Of a DNA stretch of 64,000 bases, positions 58,546-64,000 are shown in pieces. The DNA lies in contig DATBTN010000039.1 in the NCBI GenBank assembly GCA_036559195.1, positions 1 to 64,000 on the forward strand, given 5' to 3'. Below the pieces are notes generated by a model. That model did no database searches and was not told where the DNA came from. It worked only from the letters and a program-made list of their open reading frames with translations. Position 1 is the stretch's first letter; every line of letters begins with the position of its first letter. The position numbers were made by a program, and so were the translations under genes. The DNA comes from Candidatus Baltobacteraceae bacterium. Lineage in GTDB: Bacteria > Vulcanimicrobiota > Vulcanimicrobiia > Vulcanimicrobiales > Vulcanimicrobiaceae.

Positions 58546-59118
58546 ATGAGAACGATTCGAACCGCGCGATTACGCCTCACGCCGGTCACCGCGCAGAACG
58601 CCGATGCGTTGTGGGCCGTGCTTCAACAGCCGGACTTGCGGACGTTTCAGGATTTGCCGGCCGTTACTGCGAGCACGTTCGTCGGAATGGTCGCCCGTCG
58701 TCCACAGCGTTTGCGCCCGGGCCAGCCCGGCCGCTTCGAATGGCTCATCTACGGACACAAAATGCGCAAGCCGCTGGGCTGGGTATCGCTGCGCGTTCCC
58801 GAGCGCGAACGCTCCTGCGGTGAGATTGGCTACAGCATCGTGCGCGAGTCCCGCGGCCGCGGTATCGCCACCGAAGCCGTTCGGGCGCTGGTTGCCGAGG
58901 CATTCGAGCTGGCGGCGCTCGCTCGCGTAAAAGCCTATTGCGTTCCCGAAAACGCCGCGTCGCGGCGCGTGCTCGAACGCAGCGGTTTCGAAACCGACGG
59001 CCTGTTGTCCAACGGCGCATCGGTCAACGGCGAGCTCGTCGACGTGCTGGCGCACGTGCTCCCGCGCGAACGCTGGGCTCAATCGGGAAAGACGATCGAG
59101 ATATCCGCGTCGGCATAA
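58546..59118 (+). CDS. RimJ/RimL-type GNAT acetyltransferase
   Basis: A 190-residue GNAT of the RimJ/RimL group: RTARLRLTPVTAQNADALWA, WLIYGHKMRKPLGWVSLRV, the CoA loop ESRGRGIATEAVRALVAEAF, KAYCVPENAASRRVLERSGF. Such enzymes acetylate protein N-termini or small molecules. The ATG at 58546 is preferred over 58504. The last 40 bp overlap the convergent Nudix gene. Confidence 0.88.
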   Translation: MRTIRTARLRLTPVTAQNADALWAVLQQPDLRTFQDLPAVTASTFVGMVARRPQRLRPGQPGRFEWLIYGHKMRKPLGWVSLRVPERERSCGEIGYSIVRESRGRGIATEAVRALVAEAFELAALARVKAYCVPENAASRRVLERSGFETDGLLSNGASVNGELVDVLAHVLPRERWAQSGKTIEISASA

Positions 59119-59576
59119 CCCGCGTACTGCAGCGGTAAATCGCCGCGCAAGTAGGCGAGCAGCGGCTCGCGCACCACCCGGACGGTCAAACGCTCGGCAA
59201 TCTGCGCGAGTGGAACCCACCGTGCCTCGGCGACGTGATCGTCATCCCGCGGCGCGACGATGTTGCCGGACACCTCCGCCGCAAACGTGCAGTTGGTAAA
59301 GTGAACGTCGCCGTCGTAGGATTCGCTCAGATAGAGCAACTCACCGATTCGCGCGCTCAGACCGGTCTCTTCGAGGACTTCGCGCGCGACGGTATCGCGA
59401 AGCAGTTCGCGCGGCAATTGACGGCCGCCGGGGAGATTCCAGAGCGGTTGCGCGTGATTGGGGTAGCGCGAGGCCACGAGCAAAATCGACGAACCTCGCC
59501 GAATCAGCGCGCTCGCGAGATGAATGCGTCTTACCAGATCGGCGATTGTAATGCCATCCGCCGGCGAACGAACCAT
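59079..59576 (-). CDS. Nudix hydrolase
   Basis: A 165-residue Nudix enzyme that cleaves a nucleoside diphosphate-linked substrate. The Nudix box is complete: GGRQLPRELLRDTVAREVLE followed by ETGL fits G-x5-E-x7-REVxEExGL. Flanking text is RRIHLASALIRRGSSILLVA and a C-terminal EARWVPLAQIAERL. The ATG at 59576 is used; the frame runs further upstream but overlaps a small gene. It is the last gene of a minus-strand unit with a glycosyltransferase. Confidence 0.88.
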   Translation of the reverse strand: MVRSPADGITIADLVRRIHLASALIRRGSSILLVASRYPNHAQPLWNLPGGRQLPRELLRDTVAREVLEETGLSARIGELLYLSESYDGDVHFTNCTFAAEVSGNIVAPRDDDHVAEARWVPLAQIAERLTVRVVREPLLAYLRGDLPLQYAGYADADISIVFPD

Positions 59577-59698
59577 GCGGGCAGATGCGACTCGTGTTTG
59601 ATCGTCACGCGATGCGAACGAGTCGCGCGTGGAGCCATGGATCCGAGCAGAACCGCCGCGATCGCCGCCACAACCGCCGCGAGTGCAAGTCGCCTCAC
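59531..59698 (-). CDS. Small one-TM or secreted protein, 55 residues
   Basis: A 55-codon frame starting at a GTG that overlaps the glycosyltransferase stop by 4 bp (GTGA). Residues 1-21 form a clean hydrophobic helix (RRLALAAVVAAIAAVLLG), followed by a basic tail. It overlaps the first 46 bp of the Nudix gene in another frame. Coupled start and signal-like helix make it plausible; no family recognised. Confidence 0.5.
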   Translation of the reverse strand: MRRLALAAVVAAIAAVLLGSMAPRATRSHRVTIKHESHLPAWFVRRRMALQSPIW

Positions 59699-60774
59699 CC
59701 CAAAGCCCTTCCGCCCGGTGCGTCGGCGGCTCCTGCGACCCGTTCGAAAATTTCAAGCGTGCGTTCCGCGGTTCGCCGCCACGTCATGTACCGTGCCCGT
59801 TCGTACCCGGCGGCGCGCAGGGAATCGGCCAACCCCGGCTCTGCGAGCACGCGCCGGATCTGTGCCGCGAAGGCCGCCTCATCGCCGGGCGGAGCGTAGA
59901 TGGCGGCCTCGGCGCCGGCTTCGGGGATAGCCGCAGCCGACGACGCAACTACCGGGGCGCCGTAGCTCATTGCCTCCAAGACGGGCAGTCCAAACCCTTC
60001 GTACCGCGAAGGGTAGACGAAGACGCTGCAGGAGCGATAGAGGGCGGCGAGCGTCGCGTCGTCGACGTGACCCAGAACGTGAATCGGAATTTCGTCGCGA
60101 TGCGGAATCGGATCGGCGATCGTTCCGACCACCACGAGCGCGAGCGGGCAATCGTCGCCCGCAAGGCGCGCGAGCGCGGCGACGAGCGTATCGAGTCCTT
60201 TGCGCCGCTCGCTTTCGCCGACGAAGAGCGCGAACCGGCCGAAGGACGCCGGGTCCGGCGCGACGCGCGCCGGCGCGCGGGGCGGCGAGACCCCGAGCGC
60301 GATCGCCGTGATTCGTTCCGGCGCGAGATCGAGTACGCGCGCCAATTCGTGCCTGGAGAAACTCGAATCGGTAATGATGTGCGCGCACGTGCGGGCGGCG
60401 GCGCGAAACGACGCGCGCGCGGTTTCGTCGAACCCCTCCAACGCGAACGTCGACGCGTCGTGCAGCGTCGCAACCGCCGGAAGCGTAAACTCGCTCCAAC
60501 TCGGTCCGTTGAATGGAAACCATAGCAGATCGAGGGATGCACGGGTGTGAAGGCGGCGCGAGCGAATCGCGTAGCGGCGATTGCGGGTTTCCCGCCGGTA
60601 GCGCCGCGCCACCGTCCAGGTGTGCCATTCCGGGACGACGAGCGTCACCGCGATTCGGTCCGCGAACGCCTCGTCCCACACATCGAGCAGGGCGCGCAGG
60701 TAGCGGCCGATCCCGCGACGGTCGCCGGGAAGATTCCACGCGTCGACGCCGACGCGAAGGATGCGCTCATTCAC
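59695..60774 (-). CDS. Group 1 (GT4-type) glycosyltransferase
   Basis: A 359-residue glycosyltransferase with the GT-B fold: GVDAWNLPGDRRGIGRYLRA at the N-terminus, TLHDASTF, DSSFSRHELARVL in the linker, FALFVGESERRKGLDTLVAA and the retaining-enzyme E-x7-E region FVYPSRYEGFGLPVLEAMSY. The donor and acceptor are unknown; surface polysaccharide synthesis is likely. GTG at 60774 is preferred over the ATG at 60798. It is divergent from a paralogue just 22 bp away. Confidence 0.88.
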   Translation of the reverse strand: MNERILRVGVDAWNLPGDRRGIGRYLRALLDVWDEAFADRIAVTLVVPEWHTWTVARRYRRETRNRRYAIRSRRLHTRASLDLLWFPFNGPSWSEFTLPAVATLHDASTFALEGFDETARASFRAAARTCAHIITDSSFSRHELARVLDLAPERITAIALGVSPPRAPARVAPDPASFGRFALFVGESERRKGLDTLVAALARLAGDDCPLALVVVGTIADPIPHRDEIPIHVLGHVDDATLAALYRSCSVFVYPSRYEGFGLPVLEAMSYGAPVVASSAAAIPEAGAEAAIYAPPGDEAAFAAQIRRVLAEPGLADSLRAAGYERARYMTWRRTAERTLEIFERVAGAADAPGGRALG

Positions 60775-60796
60775 GCGGCATACCTCTGGAAGCTCC

Positions 60797-61816
60797 ATGC
60801 ACGTCGCGGTCGATGCTCACAATCTGCTTACCGATCGTCGCGGCATCGGCGTCGCCGTTCGCGCCATACTGGGGCAGTGGATCGAGCACGCCGCATGCGA
60901 TCTGACTTTGCTCGTGCGTCACCCGCTTCCTATGCTGCGCAAACCGGCGCTCGCGCGCGAGCTCGGCAGCCGTGCCTTTGCGGTGGCGTCGCGCGTTCCG
61001 CGCTCGGCCGACGTTGTGTGGCACCCATGGAACGGCACGTTTTTCGATGCGGGCGACGTGCCGGCGGTCGCAACGATCCACGACGTCGCACCGTTCGCAT
61101 TCCCGGATCGCGATGCCGGCCGGCGCGAATCCCAACAGGCGCCGTTCCGGCGTACGGCGCGATCCGCGCGGCGAATCATCGCCGATTCGTTCGTTACGAA
61201 ATCCGAGATCGAACGCTATCTCGAGGTGCCGCCCGATCGGATAACGTGCGTGCCGTTGGCCGCCGATCCGCGCTACACGCCCGGGCCCGCGGATGGGATT
61301 CCGGACGCAACGCGGGGGCGGCCGTACCTGCTCTACGTCGGAGCGATCGAAACACGCAAGAACGTCGACACGTTGATCGCGGCGTGGCGAACCGCTTTTC
61401 CCGCGTGCGACGTCGCGCTCGTTCTGGTTACCACGCAGGCCGTACCCTCCGATACGATCGCGCTGCACGATGTGAGCGTGGAGCGTTTACGCGATCTGTA
61501 TCGCGGCGCGCTGGCGGTCGTGTGTCCCTCGATCTACGAAGGCTTTGGGCTGCCCGCGCTCGAGGCGCTCGCGTGCGGCGCGCCGGCGGTCGTGTCGCGA
61601 GCCTCGTCGCTGCCCGAAGTCTGCGGCGACGCCGCGCTCTATGTGGAGGATCCGCTCGATGGCGAGCAGTGGGTCGCCGCGCTGCGACGAATCGCGGCCG
61701 ACGCGCCGCTGCGCGCGCGTTTGCAGACCGCCGGCCCGCAGCGGGCCGCACTCTTCTCGTGGGCGAGAACCGCGCAGGAAACGCGCAACGCGCTCGAAAG
61801 CGTGCGAAATGACTAG
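60797..61816 (+). CDS. Group 1 (GT4-type) glycosyltransferase
   Basis: A 339-residue paralogue of the divergent gene: HVAVDAHNLLTDRRGIGVAV at the N-terminus, TIHDVAPFAFPDRDAG, DSFVTKSEIERYL, YLLYVGAIETRKNVDTLIAA and VCPSIYEGFGLPALEALACG. ATG at 60797 starts the mature fold; the earlier start at 60761 would lie within the neighbouring gene's 5' end. A family 2 glycosyltransferase starts 8 bp before its stop. Confidence 0.88.
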   Translation: MHVAVDAHNLLTDRRGIGVAVRAILGQWIEHAACDLTLLVRHPLPMLRKPALARELGSRAFAVASRVPRSADVVWHPWNGTFFDAGDVPAVATIHDVAPFAFPDRDAGRRESQQAPFRRTARSARRIIADSFVTKSEIERYLEVPPDRITCVPLAADPRYTPGPADGIPDATRGRPYLLYVGAIETRKNVDTLIAAWRTAFPACDVALVLVTTQAVPSDTIALHDVSVERLRDLYRGALAVVCPSIYEGFGLPALEALACGAPAVVSRASSLPEVCGDAALYVEDPLDGEQWVAALRRIAADAPLRARLQTAGPQRAALFSWARTAQETRNALESVRND

Positions 61817-62693
61817 CGTCGCCGCGCACCTGATCGTCGGCCGGAAGGAAGAGCCGTTTCTCGGTGCGATGCTCGAATCGCTCGTCGGCGTCGCCGACGT
61901 ACTGATCGTAAACGACAACGCATCCGATCCGTCGCCCCACGGTTCGACGCTGCGCACGAGCTGGTTCGGCCGCAACGACCGGTTGACGATCGATCGAACG
62001 CCGTTCTCCGATTTCTCGACCGCGCGAAACGCTTGTCTGGCGCGGCACGCCGAACGCAGCGCCGGCGATTGGGTCGCCTTCGTTGATGCGGACGAAGTCC
62101 ACGGAGACGACGTGCGCCGCATCGCACGCCACCTCGCGTACGTTCCGCAGTCGCTCGATTTCGTGGACGGCTATACGTGGCATTTCTTCGCATCGTTCGA
62201 TCTCTACACGTCGATCGAGCGACGGATGTCGTTCTTCCGTTTCACGCCGAACGCGCGTTGGACCGGCCTCGTTCACGAACGCCTCGAAGGTCTTTCGGGC
62301 GGCCGCATCGCGTTGCCGTACGTGTACGGTCACTACGGCCACGTTTTGCCGGCTCGCCGCCATGCGGAGAAGGGCCGTCTCTACAGCAGCCTCGGCCAGA
62401 CGGGCAAGGTGGTTGCCGAGGAAGCACTCGATCGAATCGATCCGGCGCAGTATTTCGAAGACGTTTGGCCTACGCTGCTGCGCTTCGGCGGAGAACACCC
62501 GCCGGCGGCGCGTCACACGATCGAGCGTCTGCGCGAGGTCTATGCGATCGAACAGACCCGCGCGCTTGAGTTAACGCGCGCCGCACAGCCTCCGCTGACG
62601 CGCGCGCGCAACGCGCTGCTGAAAGCCAACTACGAGCAACGATGGCGAGGACGCGCGCTCAATCCGCTCGCTCGGCGGCTAATGGCTCGCTAG
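61809..62693 (+). CDS. Family 2-like glycosyltransferase
   Basis: A 294-residue protein of the GT-A fold: AAHLIVGRKEEPFLGAMLES, VADVLIVNDNASDP, the metal-binding WVAFVDADEV (DAD), then FFRFTPNARWTGLVHERLEG, typical of the glycosyltransferase group that acts on surface glycans (SunS/LgtF-like family). The ATG overlaps the GT4 stop by 8 bp. The end overlaps the convergent reductase gene by 35 bp. Confidence 0.8.
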   Translation: MTSVAAHLIVGRKEEPFLGAMLESLVGVADVLIVNDNASDPSPHGSTLRTSWFGRNDRLTIDRTPFSDFSTARNACLARHAERSAGDWVAFVDADEVHGDDVRRIARHLAYVPQSLDFVDGYTWHFFASFDLYTSIERRMSFFRFTPNARWTGLVHERLEGLSGGRIALPYVYGHYGHVLPARRHAEKGRLYSSLGQTGKVVAEEALDRIDPAQYFEDVWPTLLRFGGEHPPAARHTIERLREVYAIEQTRALELTRAAQPPLTRARNALLKANYEQRWRGRALNPLARRLMAR

Positions 62694-63201
62694 CCAAATA
62701 GGCGAGATGTACGACGCCGCTCGGGAACGCATGCGAGTGCTCGAGCTGCCAGCCCGGATCGGTCCCGCCGTCGCGCCGAAACATGGGAATGCCGCGCCCA
62801 AGCATGACGGGCATAATGAAGAGATCGATGCGGTCGACGATGCCGAGATCGAGAAATGCGCCCATCGCGCGTGCGCCGCCCATGATCCACACGTCGCCCG
62901 CGCCCAGGCTCGGCAAAAGTGCGGCGAGTCCCTCAGGGCCGCCCGTCGCGAGCCCGACGTCCTCCGGCAATGGCTCGAGCGCACGCGACGTAAGCACGAT
63001 AATCCGTTTGCCGTCGTACGGCCAATACTCGAAACTGCGGGCCTGATCGTAGGTTGTGCGCCCCATAACGAGCGTCTCGATCGAGGCAAGAAATGTCGTA
63101 AACCCAAAGTCGTTCTCTGCGAACGCGTCGAGCCACCCAACATTGCCCGCCTCATCAGCAATAAACCCATCCAAACTAACCGCAAAATACAACCTAATCA
63201 T
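62659..63201 (-). CDS. RibD C-terminal/DHFR-like reductase
   Basis: A 180-residue dihydrofolate reductase-fold protein: IRLYFAVSLDGFIADEAGNV at the start, VMGRTTYDQARSFEYWPYDG, RIIVLTSRAL, VWIMGGARAMGAFLDLGIVD and LFIMPVMLGRGIPMF. Proteins of this type (YyaP/YwjB-like) are of uncertain substrate. The ATG at 63201 is chosen; a repeat-derived upstream extension of repeated LRQAR units in frame is not real N-terminus. The repeat edge gives the ribosome site GGATGACAGGA. Confidence 0.88.
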   Translation of the reverse strand: MIRLYFAVSLDGFIADEAGNVGWLDAFAENDFGFTTFLASIETLVMGRTTYDQARSFEYWPYDGKRIIVLTSRALEPLPEDVGLATGGPEGLAALLPSLGAGDVWIMGGARAMGAFLDLGIVDRIDLFIMPVMLGRGIPMFRRDGGTDPGWQLEHSHAFPSGVVHLAYLASEPLAAERAD

Positions 63202-63206
63202 GTTCC

Positions 63207-63267
63207 TGTCATCCTGAGCTTGTCGAAGGACGCGAGCCTGTCGAAGGACGCGAGCCTGTCGAAGGAC
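63207..63267 (-). repeat. Dispersed repeat, three tandem units, between threonine aldolase and reductase
   Basis: On the minus strand: GTCCTTCGACAGGCTCGC twice, then GTCCTTCGACAAGCTCAGGA and TGACA. It encodes the last residues and stop of the aldolase (P-S-T-G-S-R repeats) and the ribosome-binding region of the reductase. Confidence 0.9.
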
Positions 63268-64000
63268 CATCCGCTCGACGTACGGCTTGTTCGACAGCAT
63301 GGGCAAAGGAATCCACATCCTCCGGTCGCGTGGCGAAGTGCGTCATCCACCGAGCCTCCGGCAACGACTCGTCGAACACGTAAAAGAAGTAGCGCTCCTG
63401 GATCTTCGGAATCGCCGCCCGGTCCAGCGTTGCGAACACGGCGTTGGCTGCCACCGGTCGCGTGATACGGACGTCCGGAATCGCGCGAATCCGGGCCTCC
63501 AGCGCTTGCGCCATGGCGTTCGCGTGCGAGGCATACCGGTGCCAGCGATCTTCCGCAAGCAACGCATCGAATTGAGCCGCGATATAGCGCATCTTCGAGG
63601 CGAGCTGCATGGCTTGTTTGCGCACGAACGGTGCGGCCGTTGCATGGAGCGCGGGATCGAAGAAAAGCACGGCCTCGCCCGCGAGCAATCCGTTCTTCGT
63701 CCCGCCGAAACTCAACACGTCGACCCCCAAGTCAACGGTGCAAGCGCGCAGCGAGACGCCTAGCGCGGCGGCGGCGTTGCAGATGCGCGCACCGTCGAGG
63801 TGCACGATCATGTCGTGCCGATGTGCGAACGTCGCAAGGTCGCGGATCTCGTCGGGATCGTAAAGACCGCCGAATTCGGTGGTATTGGAGATCGAGATCG
63901 CGCGCGGAACCACGTGATGCGGGTCGGACGCATGGGCGACGAGCGGTTCGAGATCGGCAACGCGCAGCTTTCCGTCTGCGCTCGGTACCGCGAGAATCTT
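63209..64000 (-). CDS. ltaE: Low-specificity L-threonine aldolase, 5' end outside window
   Basis: The last 263 codons of a PLP-dependent beta-eliminating lyase that cleaves threonine to glycine and acetaldehyde. Visible are ISISNTTEFGGLYDPDEIRD, HLDGARICNAAAALGVSLRA, the PLP Lys in LSFGGTKNGLLAGEAVLFF, and RKQAMQLASKMRYIAAQFDA. The frame is open to the window end. The C-terminal ADGPSTGSRPSTGSRPSTSS tail comes from the dispersed repeat and is not part of the family fold. Confidence 0.88.
   Translation of the reverse strand, partial: KILAVPSADGKLRVADLEPLVAHASDPHHVVPRAISISNTTEFGGLYDPDEIRDLATFAHRHDMIVHLDGARICNAAAALGVSLRACTVDLGVDVLSFGGTKNGLLAGEAVLFFDPALHATAAPFVRKQAMQLASKMRYIAAQFDALLAEDRWHRYASHANAMAQALEARIRAIPDVRITRPVAANAVFATLDRAAIPKIQERYFFYVFDESLPEARWMTHFATRPEDVDSFAHAVEQAVRRADGPSTGSRPSTGSRPSTSSG

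Noticed and set aside
63202-63318. N-terminal extension of the reductase with repeated LRQAR units
   Set aside because: It is the translated dispersed repeat and overlaps the end of the aldolase; the ATG at 63201 has a good ribosome site and starts the fold.

Overview
This window is a dense, GC-rich bacterial chromosome segment whose backbone is a flagellar and chemotaxis locus. The motor switch is of the FliY/CheC type and CheC is present. The SOS boxes are of the CGAAC-N4-GTTCG (Gram-positive) type, and an imuA-imuB-dnaE2 mutasome, GatCAB and MutS2 are present. A probable outer-membrane barrel protein suggests a two-membrane envelope. Together with many short dispersed repeats built on CTTCGACAAGCTCAGGATGACA, this fits an uncultivated deep-branching lineage; Candidatus Eremiobacterota is my best guess, but that is weak inference.

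Layout. 1-0.8 kb: a YCII-family protein and an HxlR regulator. 0.9-19.9 kb: fliK-flgD-(TIGR02530-like)-flgE-flbD-motAB-fliM-fliY-fliOPQR, a reverse-strand Vgb-like lipoprotein, then flhB-flhA-pilZ-cheY-cheC-cheA-cheW. Four sigma-28-like sites (T[A/G/T]A[A/G]-N16-[A/G]CCGAT[G/A]) stand before fliK, motA, flhB and cheY. 19.9-27.3 kb: a GNAT gene, an unknown gene, and a striking five-gene unit. It starts with a BlaI repressor and an M56 (BlaR1-like) membrane metalloprotease whose sensor position is taken by a pentapeptide-repeat domain. A secreted pentapeptide protein with the same CxGCD modules, a DUF5916-like barrel protein and another secreted protein follow. A near-consensus promoter with two similar pseudo-palindromes precedes blaI.

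27.2-31.7 kb, minus strand: hyuA, two half-CHAD genes and hyuB, all joined by 4-bp start/stop overlaps. 31.8-39.4 kb: SOS mutasome genes (imuA, imuB plus a GIY-YIG-like gene, and dnaE2). Both SOS promoters have the LexA box in the -35/-10 spacer and an ATG 8 nt after the -10, so the mRNAs are probably leaderless. A dispersed repeat is inserted in frame in dnaE2. DUF5069 and pirin genes lie between.

39.4-42.2 kb: two paralogous one-TM proteins and an orphan ModA-like protein. 42.1-53.2 kb is housekeeping: rlmD, gatCAB, mutS2, tyrS, a zinc ribbon, hslO, aroQ, an HU with a lysine-rich tail, a GNAT gene with no ordinary start codon, and tRNA-Pro(GGG) with its terminator. 53.2-54.3 kb is AT-richer with two unknown genes and about 430 bp without a convincing gene. 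54.3-64 kb: a PaiB-like protein, small membrane and secreted proteins, msrB, RNase HI, a polysaccharide deacetylase, DUF3465, GNAT, Nudix, three glycosyltransferases, a RibD/DHFR-like reductase and a threonine aldolase that runs off the window.

Two themes recur. Genes are packed with 1-14 bp same-strand overlaps and 4-94 bp convergent 3' overlaps. The dispersed repeat also sits at gene edges, where it supplies ribosome-binding sequence, stop codons or extra codons.
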